Shown: positions 43,446 through 54,500, counted from the stretch's first letter. The stretch is DNA of 64,000 nucleotides from Siderastrea radians (GCA_964017195.1 OZ024888.1:14685701-14749700); one strand, 5' to 3'. Numbers and translations are program-made. The notes: generated from the sequence alone by a model not told the origin.

Positions 43446-44162
43446 CTTGAGTGAAAAACACAAAGAAACGCGACTGAGGTGAGCCTCTGACGTCACAAGC
43501 TATTAAATTGCGCGATCACCCAGGAACACGTTTTCAGTAATGGCGGAAACATTTTACGCGACTTTGGAGTTAAAAAATAATAGGATGGACGGTTTCTTGT
43601 TCAGTTTTCTGGGTAAATATAGGCACAACGCGATATTCTGCGACAGAATTTGGCCGAAATAAACCTACGAATTTTCGTCTCAGTGGCACTTTAAAGCTCA
43701 AAATAGTTTCGATGGCTGAAAGAATAAAGAGGTAGAGAACTCACCGATTTTCAGATATAGCCCACATTTCACCTCGAATCAGAATCAGTTTGCACTGAAC
43801 CTTGATTTCCACTTTTTTTCTTTGAGGAAAGGTTTGAAGTTTTGTTTTTTCACAACCAGAAAAATGGCAAATCGTACCGCGGTCAAATATCGACAATAGA
43901 CTACAACAGGTATCGATCGGTAAAACGAGTATCGGAGTCGACTTTTTCCTCCCGCTCTGTCGTTTTGCAGCGCTTTTATGTGCTGGTAACTTGTTTAACC
44001 GGTTTGATATGAGTTTAACCGACGGATAGTTAAACAAGGAATAACTCTGCTTTCAGGAACGCCTTTTTATCCCTGGATTAGTTATTCTAGAGATGAGGAA
44101 TTTAATCGTGGATTAACTGCTAATCGAGGGATAGCTTAATCGGCTTTCCAGGAACCGGGGCC

Positions 44163-46101
44163 TGAGCAATTATACTAATACAGATTACAAAGTCTCCGAG
44201 AAGTTCCACTACGAGTATAAGTACCTGCACCAGTGCCTTGTCAGGTTCTAGCAGTTGATCGCGCAAGAGTAATGGGAGATTAAGCAATTAAACCTAACGC
44301 ATCACACCGCAAACACAGCAAATTAGAAGACCAGATGATACTCAAACCAGTTGAACTAAATGGACGGGACTGGAGAGCGGTGTTAGCGGTTTTAATACGG
44401 ACATACAATATTACTAAAACCCACAAGGGTGATATAAGTTAAGCACCGCAGTAGGTTTCCTGGAGTGAAAAAAAAATTAAAGCGTCATATAAACAACCAA
44501 TTTATTTATTATAAGTCGTTAAATGATTTTAACTTGTAGAAATTCACGGATAGGCAGATAGATGCTTTATTCGCTTAAAACTTGCAGCCAAGGGCTGAAT
44601 TACATTAAGAGTTACAATAGCTACAAAAGGGGAAAGTCTATTATAAAACTATGTTTTGTGACTTGTTCTTGAAGTCAGCAAGTTCCACTTCACTTCCGTG
44701 GAACGTCCGCTAAACCGGAAAACCCCTAATAAAGTGCACTCATTTTTAAGTTTCCAATACATGTTTCGGATGAAACTTTATCCATCTTCAGTTGCGAATA
44801 TAGTGAACCTGCTAGCAGGCGTGACAGACGTTCAGTCCGCCAACGGCACTGTTGCGAGTTACATACTATGCGAACATTGTTAATATGTTAAAATCCGAGA
44901 AATTTATCCGGGGTTTTTGCGATGATGTTAAATGAGATTCCCTAAATGTAAACGACGTTGCAAAACGCGTCAGTTTTTCTGAACACACTATAGACTCCAA
45001 AAATCTAGAAAAACCCCATTGATCTTTACTTCACGCGTTTTCCACACTAATAAAGCAACGAATGACCAAAATGAAAATTCCTTCACGAAAATGAAATTCC
45101 ATAAATGTTATTGAATTTTTCTAAACGAAAATAAAAATATATATATATATCTTTTCTGCTAATGTAGGGTCAAAGGTGTAACTATGTACACTAGAGCTCC
45201 TTACATTAATTTACGTATACTGTATTTCTTTTGAGAGTAGATACCGTGGGCTGAAGTTTGACTTTGCCCGCGGTGCCAATGGCAGTTTTTGAATACTCAC
45301 AAGCCAGCTAATGAAAGGACACTACCGCGAAAAAATTTCGCCTCTAACGCAATCAAAAGAGGCCACTGGATCGCGATACACCAAAGCATCTCAGCCATTA
45401 AAAGTGATGAGGGTAGAAATGGTATAAAGAACACGACCTCTTAGGGCTGGTGGAGGAGGCAATGAATTAAGAGAGTTCTTCCGATTGAACGAAATACGCC
45501 GGTGTTTTGTTGTCTGGATCATGTGAATCTCCAAGTGTTCAGATCTTCAAAACAGCCGCCATCGTTCATCCCCCTTTTACATTTCATAACACCCCCCCCC
45601 CAAAAAAAAAACAAGAAAATTATCTTAGAAATGTCACCAAACTCAAAAAAAGGATGTTAAAATCCTCTTACAAGTTAGTGATTAATATGCAGTATTTCTG
45701 CTCTATTCCAGAGTCATAGTCATGTGAAGAAATGTCAACAAGTAGGCAGCTTATATGCAACATTTCTTTACACGACTATAACTCTGAAATAGAGCCCAAA
45801 TATTCTATATTTATCACTACCTTGTAATAAACCAAAACTTGGTTTTACAAACATGATGTATTCGAAACTGTCAGTTGGCTCTGGAATAAAATCTTCTAGA
45901 AAGTAAAACCTATTAAGGAGAGTTTATAGGCGCGCTTCAGACGCGGTGCAAGTCATGTGCGTCACCAAATTGAACTCAGTTTGCCCTGCAGTGGTAAGGC
46001 GTAGGAATCTTTTTTTTTTCGGCTAAATTAGTTACGGGTGCATTCTCAACGTACGCCAGAGCTTGCTATATAATGCACGTTAGAGCAAGATTGAATTAGG
46101 T
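44163..46101. other. No gene recognised; one foldback inside
   Basis: Imperfect inverted arms lie at about 45668-45735 and 45763-45828 (TTAGTGATTAATATGCAG… / …CTATATTTATCACTA). A C-run and A-run lie at 45592-45612, TATATATATAT near 45137, and GTGCATTCTCAACGTACG at 46036, resembling the 31684 hairpin. Frames are short and unsupported. Confidence 0.4.
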
Positions 46102-46390
46102 TAGCCTGAGAAAAAAGCCGACGTTTCGCGAAGTCGCCACTTGAGCCCTCGCAAAACGACGTCTGAGTAACGAGAGCAGAAATTCCATACTGATGACGTG
46201 CACTACCCAGATCTTGGTAGTGCTTCTGATTGGTTGTGCCACGAGGGAATTTCTTTCAACCAATCAGAAGCACTACCAAGATCTGGTTAGTGCACATCAT
46301 TAGTATGGAATTTCTGCGCTCGTTACTCAGACGTCGTTTTGCGAGGGCTCAAGTGGCGACCTCGCGAAACGTCGGCTGTTCCTCAGGCTA
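46102..46390. mobile_element. Near-perfect foldback element, 9-bp target duplication
   Basis: TAGCCTGAG…CTCAGGCTA tips, arms of ~130 bp each (shared CGACGTTTCGCGA, CTCGCAAAACGACGTCTGAG, CAGAAATTCCATACT, ACCAAGATCT, TCTGATTGGTTG) and a ~21-nt loop. GAATTAGGT flanks both ends (46093-46101, 46391-46399). A 9-bp duplication with long arms suggests a Mutator-like non-autonomous element. Confidence 0.85.
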
Positions 46391-46985
46391 GAATTAGGTA
46401 TGCACGCGAGAAGAACGGCGTCCGAACTTGGCCTTAAAACAGGTACAAAATAAGCTAAATGTCTGTCTTTGCCATCAGCAAAAGACGTCACGTCACGTGT
46501 AAAAAAATTGTGAGGTACATTCCAGTCAAAGAAACGTTTGCTAATTATACGTTACGCATATTAATGAGAATTACCGCTCAACTTTGGGTGAAATTCCATT
46601 CCCCCTATCCCTGCATAAACACTCAACCGATTTAACAATTTCAACGAAGAGAATGCCTCACATGTTCGCTATTCAGCTTTGATATAACCAGTGCGAAATC
46701 AGTGGCATCCACCCACCAACAGGCCCACATAGTCTGGCTTTATTGATTAAAGGGGTAACATAACTGCATTAGATTTTGATCTGGCTACAGAAATGTGGCC
46801 GTATTCACGGGGTGACCGCATTTACAAAAGAAAAATGACTGCATGAGATTTTGTTTCGCATCACAGAAGTGTGGCCGTTATAATGGTGATGCCGCCTTTT
46901 GAAGCGGTTTCCAGTGAAAAGACTTCCTTTCCTTGTGCACTATTTCGATGCATCTTCTTTAAGCACCTGCCTCAGGTCATACGGT
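46391..46985. other. No gene; short tandem duplication
   Basis: An ~80-bp sequence is present twice near 46757-46835 and 46837-46900 (AACTGCATTAGATTTTGATC… / GACTGCATGAGATTTTG…, both with CAGAA(A/G)TGTGGCCGT). The last ~60 bases are homologous to the ZNF B 3' region. Confidence 0.45.
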
Positions 46986-47016
46986 CATAAATCTTCCTTT
47001 TCTTGTTGATGTTACT
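46986..47016 (-). pseudogene. Decayed C-terminal tail of ZNF C
   Basis: Just beyond the ZNF C stop, the minus strand reads AGTAACATCAACAAGAAAAG, matching the codons for RNIKEIKEE in ZNF B and IKKIKQED in ZNF A with changes that break the frame. The conserved family tail was therefore lost from ZNF C by small mutations. Confidence 0.55.
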
Positions 47017-48630
47017 TTAAAGTACAATAACATCGATACTGTAGGAATCACCAAGCTGCTCATGCGTCAATAGCTTGTCCGAGCTGTGTGTTCGCTTGTG
47101 TCGTCCTAGAGTTCCTACTTGACGGAAACATTTACCACACTGGTCACATTCAAAAGGTTTCTCTCCACTGTGTGTTCTTTTATGCCTCGTCAGATCTCCT
47201 GCTTGACGAAAACATTTGCCACACTGGTCGCATTCGAAAGGTTTCTCTCCACTGTGTGTTCTTTTATGTCTCTTAAGATGTCCTGCTTCACTAAAACATT
47301 TACCACACTGGTCACATCCAAAAGGCTTCTCTCCACTGTGTGTTCTTTTATGTCTCTTAAGATATCCTGCGTCACGAAAACATTTGCCACACTGCTCGCA
47401 TTCGAAAGGTTTCTCTCCACTATGTGTTCTTTTATGTTTTATAAGATCGTGCTTTTGACTGAAACGTTTGCCACATTGGTCACATTCGAAAGGTTTTTCT
47501 CCAGTGTGAGTTCTCTTATGTTGCCTTAAGTTGCATGCTAGACTAAACCATTTGCCACACTGTTCACACTCAAAAGGTTTCTCTCCACTGTGAGTTCTTT
47601 TATGTCGCTTTAAATAACCTGCTTGACTGAAGGATTTACCGCAGTGTTCACATACACAAGGCTTCTCTCCGCTGTGTGTTCTTTTATGTATCTTAAGATC
47701 GTGGTTATGACTGAAACGTTTTCCACACTGGTCGCATTCAAAAGGTTTCACTTCACTGTGTGTTATTTTATGTTTCTTAAGATCATGCTTTTGACAGAAA
47801 CGTTTACTACATTGGTCACATTCAAAAGGTTTTTCTCCACTGTGAGTTCTTTTATGATTCTTAAGAGTATGCTTGTGACTGAAACGTTTGCCACACTGGT
47901 GACATTCAAAAGGTTTCTCACCACTGTGAGTTCTTTCATGTTGCCTTAAATTGCTTGCAGCAGTAAAACATTTACCACAATGGAAGCACTCAAAAGGTCT
48001 GTCTCCATCATGGGTTCTTCTTTTATGTTGCCTTAAATTGCTTAAGGCAAAAAAACATTTTCCACATTTGTCACATTCAAAAGGTTTATCTCCACTGTGT
48101 ATTCGACCATGCGTCGTAAGGGTTTCTTTTCGAGTGAAGAGTTTACCACACTGTCTACATTCATAAGGCTTCTCACCACTGTGCGTTCTTTTATGTCGCG
48201 TTAGAATGGTTGCTGCAATAAAACGTTTACCACACTGGTCACATTCAAAAGGCTTCTCTCCACTGTGTGTTCGTTTATGTATCTTAAGATGTCCTGTTTC
48301 ACTGAAACGTTTACCACATTGGTCACATTTAAAAGGTTTTTCTCCACTGTGTGTTCTTTTATGTTGATTTAAACGGTTCTTGTGACCGAAACATTTACCA
48401 CACTGATGGCATTCAAAAGGCTTAAATCCATTTTGCATTTTGTTATTTCGACTTAGATCTTGTTCTTCACTAACACCCTTAAATCTCTGTTTGTTTTCAA
48501 CTTTTTTCTTTCCGCTCTCTGTTGTTTTCACCTTTTGTAGAGTTCTTGACCTTAGTTGTCTTGTACTGTGTTCCCCTTGATCCGTTGATTCACAGAAACT
48601 GTTGAAGTGATTTGTGTGATTTGCAGCCAT
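47017..48630 (-). CDS. C2H2 zinc-finger protein with 16 fingers (ZNF C)
   Basis: 537 codons in one exon. An N-terminal ~70 residues ([20 protein letters not shown]…, then [18 protein letters not shown]) carries a basic patch. It is followed by 16 consecutive 28-residue C2H2 modules, all with intact CxxC and HxxxH. Finger 5 has an extra residue between the histidines (HKRRTH). Linkers are mostly HSGEKPF. Recognition helices vary (HKNRLNQ, ETGHLKI, QKHDLIK, QVGTLGR …), as expected for a DNA-binding array. The protein ends [10 protein letters not shown], where paralogues continue with a helical IKxIKEE tail. No KRAB, SCAN or BTB domain is present. A TTTCAAG|GCTGA acceptor about 50 bases upstream of the ATG suggests a 5'-UTR intron, matching ZNF A. 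Presumably nuclear; target unknown. Confidence 0.92.
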   Translation of the reverse strand: MAANHTNHFNSFCESTDQGEHSTRQLRSRTLQKVKTTESGKKKVENKQRFKGVSEEQDLSRNNKMQNGFKPFECHQCGKCFGHKNRLNQHKRTHSGEKPFKCDQCGKRFSETGHLKIHKRTHSGEKPFECDQCGKRFIAATILTRHKRTHSGEKPYECRQCGKLFTRKETLTTHGRIHSGDKPFECDKCGKCFFALSNLRQHKRRTHDGDRPFECFHCGKCFTAASNLRQHERTHSGEKPFECHQCGKRFSHKHTLKNHKRTHSGEKPFECDQCSKRFCQKHDLKKHKITHSEVKPFECDQCGKRFSHNHDLKIHKRTHSGEKPCVCEHCGKSFSQAGYLKRHKRTHSGEKPFECEQCGKWFSLACNLRQHKRTHTGEKPFECDQCGKRFSQKHDLIKHKRTHSGEKPFECEQCGKCFRDAGYLKRHKRTHSGEKPFGCDQCGKCFSEAGHLKRHKRTHSGEKPFECDQCGKCFRQAGDLTRHKRTHSGEKPFECDQCGKCFRQVGTLGRHKRTHSSDKLLTHEQLGDSYSIDVIVL

Positions 48631-48720
48631 GATTATGCAAAGTTATAGCCTACCAGAGTTCGCGGAGATGCCTCTCAGCCTTGAAATAAAGAAACAAAAT
48701 ATTAACTAAATTAAATTGTG
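48631..48720 (-). promoter_or_regulatory. 5'-UTR with probable splice acceptor of ZNF C
   Basis: The minus strand reads …CTTTATTTCAAG|GCTGAGAGGC just upstream of the ATG. The same AAG|GCTGA junction is seen upstream of ZNF A near 13630. No earlier exon or promoter was identified. Confidence 0.5.
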
Positions 48721-48724
48721 TTAT

Positions 48725-48748
48725 TAAATAAATAAATAAATAAATAAT
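48725..48748. repeat. (AAAT)n microsatellite
   Basis: About six copies of TAAA, followed by two copies of ATCA(C/T)CATTGCAGATGGTT (48749, 48772). Confidence 0.8.
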
Positions 48749-48884
48749 CACCATTGCAGATGGTTTTTTAATCATCATTGCAGATGGTTAAGCAAATGTA
48801 CTGTGTTCAGTCGAACAAATCGAACGAACCAGATCATTCACTTAGGCTGGTACTTAGATCGGGTTTCTTTTGCATGAAGTGACC

Positions 48885-49200
48885 AGAAGTATTACATGTA
48901 TTACTCCCCTGGATGGCATGCTAGTCCATCGCAGGATACCCAGCATAAAGTGACTAGGAGCATTATTACTCCCCTGGAGGGAATGCTAGTCGATCACATA
49001 ATACCCAGCATAAAGTGACTAGGAGCATTATTACTTCCCTGGATGGAATGCTAGTCCATCACAGGGTACCCAGCATAAAGTGACTAGGATCATTATTACT
49101 CCCCATGGATAGGATGCTAGTCCATCACAGGACACCCAGCATAAAGTGACTAGGAGCATTGCTACTCCCCTGAATGGAATGCTAGTCCACCACAGGTCAC
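48885..49200. repeat. 65-bp minisatellite derived from a SINE body
   Basis: About five units; CAGCATAAAGTGACTAGGA recurs at 48941, 49006, 49071 and 49137. The reverse complement of the unit (ACCCTGTGATGGACTAGCAT, then CCATCCAGGGGAGTAATAAT) matches the middle of the SINE at 62622-62932 (ACCCTGCGATGGACTAGTAT, CCGTCCAAGGGGGAGTAGCA). The array is therefore an amplified SINE segment. Confidence 0.85.
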
Positions 49201-49203
49201 CCC

Positions 49204-50601
49204 CTAACATTTTATAGCGAAGCTTCAGCGCGCAAACGGAGCACTACGGTTAAGAAAATCCCATAACCTATCGATGCAAGACATTTTGGTTGTGACGTCA
49301 GTGTACGCCCATCCGTACAGACTCTGGGGGAGGGGAAGGGGAGTCCGAATTTAACCCGACGGGGGGGGAATGCCACCTTTTCTTGGCAGAAAATCGCGCG
49401 GTGCTTTTGGACAACCAGCGTTTTTCTTGGCGGGAAATTGCATGACCATCGTCGCTTTTGAAATAGAGGTTTCTTTAAAAGCTTAAGTTTGTTTAGCAAA
49501 ACGATTGGTCGATCTGTAAATGGAAAGGAAAAGTTAAGAAGAATACTCTGTTGTCTTTGTTGTAGAAGGCAAAATGTCCTAGTTAAGAAATCTGCCTTCG
49601 AGGACTTCATCTTTGGTTTTCTTATGGCGGAGAGCTTGTTCTGTTCTAAAACACAACCGAGTAAGTGAAGTTTTTAGAGGGTTTAAGGTACATGAATTTG
49701 AGCATTACGGTCAAAGGAATTACGTTTTGAAATAGGGTTTTAATTTATTTCATTGGAAAAGTGTCATTTACTTTTGTCGACGTTGACTCCAAAAAAATAT
49801 TAGAAAACGAGCTCAGATTTGAGACTGATGTCGTCTTGAACTTATTCTGCCATGTGCTCAGCGTAACTTGCGTGGACGGAACCCTTGATGTAGGAAGTGT
49901 AACGCGAATTTCATTTACGTATGGGTCTACTTATGGGTTTTGGAACAAACATTTCCAAAAAATGAGTTCTCCGTCCATTACTTTGTGTTTGTTCATTCAT
50001 AACAGTAGGTCAAAGCACAGTCGTAAGACAACAGTATCTAATTTGCACAAGCATCTGCACTTCAGTGACATTTCAGCGAATAATTGTTTTCAGTTTTGAC
50101 TGTCGGGCCATCTCTCTGGGCAACTGTCGATTTTCTTGTCCTAGAAGTTTTCAATAGTAATAATCTTTTCAGCGAAGCAGTTGTCGGTTTAAAGCTATTT
50201 TATCCGAAAAGCTTCCGAAAACAGTTTTGTTTTACTCAAAGCGCCCAAATTTATATACTTCGCAGCCGCAAAACTTATGCCATAGTTTAAAGCATGTTTA
50301 GTGTTTGTTTTGTCTTCAATCTCGATGGTTCTATTTAGAGGACGAAATGTAAAAGTTATTTAGGAAACTACAAGTGAAGCAGTTGTCTGTGCTTTTCTCA
50401 AAGCGCCCAAATTCATACTCTTTCCGACGGGCAAAACGTATGTCTTAGTTTTCAGCATGTGTTGGTTCATTTAGTTTTCAATCTCGACCGTCTATTGAGA
50501 CGTTTCAGGACCGAAACGTTTCAGGACTATTTTTGAGAAACGAACACCAGTTTATTCCTTGGCAGCTCCGCTTTTAAACTTGGCTAAATCTATATATTTA
50601 G
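49204..50601 (+). mobile_element. ~2-kb dispersed element, copy B (internally shortened)
   Basis: Collinear with copy A from TATAGCGAAGC to GGCTAAATCTATATAT. Shared landmarks: TTTTGGTTGTGACGT, the doubled TTTTCTTGGC motif, TCGCTTTTGAAA-AGAGGTTTC, GTTCTAAAACACAACCGAGT, GTCGATTTTCTTGTCCTAGA, AGCGAAGCAGTTGTCGGTTT and the 3' GAAACGAACACCAGTTTATT. It lacks most of the third tandem unit and the ~500 bp before the 3' end that copies A and C retain. Non-coding. Confidence 0.75.
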
Positions 50602-50769
50602 GATTCCTTAATGGTTCAGTGGTAACCAGTGACACATCTAGGCCAAGAGACACCACGGGGAGCAAGGTTTCTTGTCTAAAGAGACAACACAATGTGGTAC
50701 ACAGACCACGCCTTTACCCACGGACCGTCTGATGGAAACTGCAACGTGCTACACCAGCTCGCCTCCAAA
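50602..50769. other. No gene recognised
   Basis: Unique-looking sequence, no features. Confidence 0.3.
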
Positions 50770-51065
50770 TCCTCCTCTGCCAAGGACATTAACACTTAGG
50801 AAACAACTGCACCTCCTTCCCTGACACCCTCCCCTCAAGGGGGCACGTTTGACCTCCTTCTCTGGCTAGGACATTAATAATCATGAAACATCTGGCCCTT
50901 AAAAAAGAATAAATTGGGAAGCTTTAACCTCCTCCTTTGTCTACGACATTTTAATAATCATCAAACAATTGTTCCACAAGAAAATTAATAACAAATTGGG
51001 GAACTTTCACCTCCTGGTCTGCTCAAGACATCAATAAGCATGAAACAGCTGCCACATAAACTGAA
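50770..51065. repeat. Degenerate tandem repeat, ~75-85 bp unit
   Basis: Four units with (T)CACCTCCT…CTGCTCAAGACAT…AATAATCATGAAACA…CTG at about 50775, 50847, 50923 and 51007. Confidence 0.55.
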
Positions 51066-51690
51066 AGCTGCGCGCGCTCTGATTGGCTAAAAAATCAGTT
51101 TATTGGACTGTAAGAGAGCGTAAGTCATAGAAGAGTCTTTGACGTAAACGTCCCTGTATGAATTTCGGAACAATATATAAGAATGCAGGCAAGAGATTTA
51201 AAAAAATAAAAAACCAAGAGTAATGTCCTAGGCCAGATAAAATCGAGGCTCCCAAGTATGTCGTCTCCTATAATCCCTCGCTTATTGTCACAATGAGATA
51301 CTGTTTGGTGCTCCGAAGCTAGTAGAAAAATTGTACAGTTATTGATCTTGATGTAGAGAAACTTTGAAGGTAAATATTTTCATTTCATTGGACTTATAGG
51401 GTTTTTTGGTGCTATTTTGTTGTTTCACTACATTCTCTGTTTTCACTTCGTATACAATGCTAAACTTCCACAGACAACCACGGAAGAGAGGTAGGGGAGG
51501 AAAAATAATGTCAAAACCGCATGTTAAATGCACACTTACTTTCTGTAAAAAAAAAAAAAAAACAAAAGTAAAAATCAACGCTGGTAAAATCAAACGACGG
51601 ATCAACCGCTCTGGATTTCGTTGTATCATTTATGGATGCCTCGCGTAGATATTCTGACTTATCTATGATGACTACTCACGACCCTTTGTC
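51066..51690. other. No gene recognised
   Basis: Contains an A-run at 51549-51563. Frames on the two strands (51339-51629, 51406-51648) overlap and neither is supported. Confidence 0.35.
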
Positions 51691-51699
51691 CAACGAAAT

Positions 51700-53160
51700 T
51701 CAGAGCGTTTCAGACTAGAGGCAGACCACCCAAACATTATCATCCACTCCTTCAAAGGAGAAAGACCTGGAATCTACTGTTCGCAGAATTCTACGCAAGC
51801 CGATTGCTGATTCCGTGCGCCCCACAGGCTTCAGGCTAGCACGCCTGAATGGTTTACCCCAAGACCCACAAAGATCGTCTGGCTATGGGCCCCCATCGTA
51901 TCTGCCACACAAACGTACAACTATGGATTGGCGAAATTGATAGAGGAGAAACTACTGACAGCCTTTGTCCTACAACCAGTACACAATAACTGACACTTTT
52001 GAGTTTGTGGAGAAAATTCGTAAATTACAGATCAACAATGGTGATATTCTAGTGTCGTATGATGTTTCCTCACTTTTTTACCAAAGTGTCCCTAGATGAA
52101 ACCATACAGATACTCGCTGATAAGGTTTTTACAAATAACTGGTTCAGTGAAACACACCAATTGAACCTCAGCAGAATGGACCTTGTAGATCTTCTAAAAG
52201 CATCCACCAAAGACCAACTGTTGCAATTCAATGGGCAACTGTGTACAGATCGATGCGGTTGTCATGGGCTCACCACTCGCGCCACTGCTAGCCACTGTCT
52301 ATATGGGATCCATTGAAGAAACTCTAAGGCAAAATGCCTTCATTTTACAAGAGATACGTTGATGGCACACTGACCATAATGCCGGAGACAACATCAGCGG
52401 CTACTTTTGTTCAGGTCCTTGACAACTGTCACTCTTCTGTGAAGTCCACCACGGAAACAAGGAGCAACGGTGTGCCTCCTTTTCTTGGTATACAGCTACT
52501 GAACAGAGCCCGTTAAATCGAGACCAAGGTTAACATAAAACCTACAAACACAGGTCTCTTGCTCCACTACGAGAGCCATGTCGGTATGCGCTATAAACGA
52601 GGGCTGTTAAAAACCATGCTCGATCGTGCATATCGGCGTTTATCGTCGTGTTGGTCGTATTTTCCTGAAGAATGTGACCGATTGAAAGTAATCTTCAGAT
52701 AACTTATCAATACTACCAGTAGGATTTTTGTTGCTTCAAAGGCCAACAACTAGCAACTAATACCTGTCCCTGGAGATAACCCAACAGTTCAAATCGTCCT
52801 ACCCTTCAAAGACCACGTTTCGGCAGACTTCGTGCGCAAACAACTCAAAGACCTAAGCCAGAAGACTCACACGGTCATTCAACCTGCTTTTGTTAGCAAC
52901 AAGATCCGACAGGAACTTTAAGTGCAGGAGAAAAAACCGCCTATTGTAAACCAGCAGTGTGTTACTGTAGGTTACAAATTTCAATGGGATGCAAGTTATG
53001 AAGGGTAAACACTCAGGCATTTACACCAGCGCGTGAATGAGCACAAAAACCAATCATCTTGTATTGGCAAGCACGAAAGTGACAAACACTGTACTGTCCC
53101 GAAAGACCTTGAAAAGCAGTTTGTCGTCCCGAAGAAGTGTCGGAATAGAAAAAATTAATG
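51700..53160 (+). pseudogene. Penelope-like retroelement, decayed RT and downstream region
   Basis: Recognisable in pieces over three frames. NGDILVSYDVSSLF near 52040 is followed after a frameshift by VSLDETIQILADKVFTNNWF (52085). The residues around 52245-52310 are scrambled by indels. Then comes MPSFYKRYVDGTLTIMPETT near 52334, where the catalytic YVDD box reads YVDG, and PFLGIQLLNRA. Farther on, phrases such as QRVNEHKNQSSCIGKH and KHCTVPKDLEKQF (53024-53120) fit the linker/GIY-YIG side of Penelope-like elements, but the GIY-YIG catalytic signature itself is not readable. Many stops and frameshifts; inactive. Confidence 0.75.
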
Positions 53161-53378
53161 CAGAGCTTCAGGTTTTGAATTTTTAACCGTTCAACGTTAT
53201 TGGCGCTCGTAAATAAAAAGGGGAAAAGACAGAATGAGATACTACCAGACCAAGAACTTTTAATAAATGATTCATAATAGTGGTTGTAAAATTTCCGGTG
53301 GTTGCAAATTTTCGCTTTCAAGTATTCTAAATGAAAAAAGAGAGTTGCCTGTTAGTATCATTTCCCCGGCCCCTTTTA
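53161..53378. other. No gene recognised
   Basis: Probably the 3' flank of the Penelope-like remnant. Nothing specific seen. Confidence 0.3.
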
Positions 53379-53585
53379 ACCCTTTCACCCCCAGAGTCAG
53401 TTATGGAGACATTCAGGTGATTCTGACATCTGAGTCTGTGGATGAAATCCTATGGTGTGACCATTCAAATGAAACCTCTTCAGCAGTACTTTCACATGAC
53501 ACTTTTTATATTTCAGTATTCTACAAAATGAAATTTGGGATTCGTTTTGAATTTTGATTGTTAGGCGCTCTTGGGAGTGAAAGGG
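53379..53585. repeat. MITE with AACCCTTTCAC ends
   Basis: AACCCTTTCACCCCCAG and TTGGGAGTGAAAGGGTT are inverted with two mismatches. TTAA at the left edge and TTGA at the right suggest a mutated TTAA duplication. Its tips resemble those of 56367-57397. Confidence 0.65.
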
Positions 53586-54500
53586 TTGATAAGATATAGT
53601 ATTGAAACATTTCAAGATTTCAGCTTATTCATTCTAAGCTTACGTTGTATCAAATCAGCGGATATGGATTCTACTTGTGTTTCTTGTTGTATATTGACAT
53701 CAGTTAGCTTGTATTATTATGAGAATCAACTAGATCGCAAGCTTCAATTTCATCAACTTCATAACTTTAGTAGGTATTGAAATTTAACCGTATTGAAGAC
53801 ATGGAACTGAAGCGATAGTCGTATGCACAAAGGTAATATTGATTTTGCCGAACGTTGCGACTGTACCGTGCGTTCCACTTTTCCTGCATTGAGTTCGAGG
53901 CTGCATGTACAATAAAGTGTAGAAAATGTACTTGTTTGATATGTAAAAATCGTGCGGGGGTTGGGGGGGGGAGAGAATTTTATAGAGATATGACGTAATG
54001 GATATTTGTCCGACCAAAAATGGGTTGCGTCCGAGCAAAAATAGGTTTGACTGGAAACCTTGACCGGCGGCAGCCGGGAAATTATTTCAAGCCCTGGAAT
54101 AAGTTCGATTGTTTATTGCACGAAATGTTGCTAATTAGAGAATTGACACCATCTCTCAATGGCCAATTGGACTCAATTCGAGCTACACTATTTGCGTGAC
54201 AGTGCATTTATTATTTATGTTAATCTTCAGCTACTATTCCTGACAGTTTTTTCTAATCATTTTGAACTTGAACTTGAAAATGGCGTCATGACGACACCGA
54301 AACGTCGTTCGATTTTACTTGTTTTTGTACAACGAAACCTTTACTTTCTGGGTCTACTTTAAACAACATAAAGGCCTGTGCCTTAACGTCAACTCCTGAT
54401 TATAGCGTCAAATCTTTTGGTCGAAATCAATTCAACAATTGTCCCAAATTATCCGTCTGGGATACATTTTAACAAAACGTCTGAAATTTAATAAATGAGA
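53586..54500. other. No gene recognised
   Basis: Short frames only. A G-run lies near 53958. GACGACACCGAAACGTCGTT near 54289 is a short GC-rich dyad. Confidence 0.35.

Larger units (their letters stand above)
41443..43690. mobile_element. TTAA-flanked THAP element, Kolobok-like (nested)
   Basis: Ends AGTGCCACTG…CAGTGGCACT (GRGAC follows on both), with TTAA at 41439-41442 and 43691-43694. GACGT(T/C)AGAGGCTCACCTCA appears inside both ends in inverted orientation (41630, 43475), so the subterminal regions are also mirrored. It contains a THAP-finger exon (plus strand) and a separate minus-strand first exon. TTAA duplication plus a THAP domain are features of the Kolobok superfamily; piggyBac lacks THAP. 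Confidence 0.75.
36993..44162. mobile_element. Outer 7.17-kb TIR element containing three nested insertions
   Basis: GGCCCCGGTTCCTGGAAAGC at 36993-37012 is exactly reverse-complemented at 44143-44162. Second inverted motifs lie inside (TTCCTGAAAGC near 37049, GCTTTCAGGAA near 44051), and TTAATCG-type motifs recur at both ends. Removing the nested elements at 37755-38388, 38562-41396 and 41443-43690, each with one target duplication, leaves ~1.44 kb. The remaining sequence has decayed frames (plus strand from ATGGCGGAC at 37179; minus strand 43741-44037 ending at an AATCG|GTGAGT donor-like site) but no identifiable transposase. GGCC-type tips are seen in PIF/Harbinger elements, but no 3-bp duplication is found at the flanks. 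Confidence 0.65.

Noticed and set aside
53160..54400. Hammerhead-ribozyme motif that often accompanies Penelope-like elements
   Set aside because: The core CTGATGA…GAAA arrangement was not found; GACGACACCGAAACGTCG near 54289 lacks the first core half.
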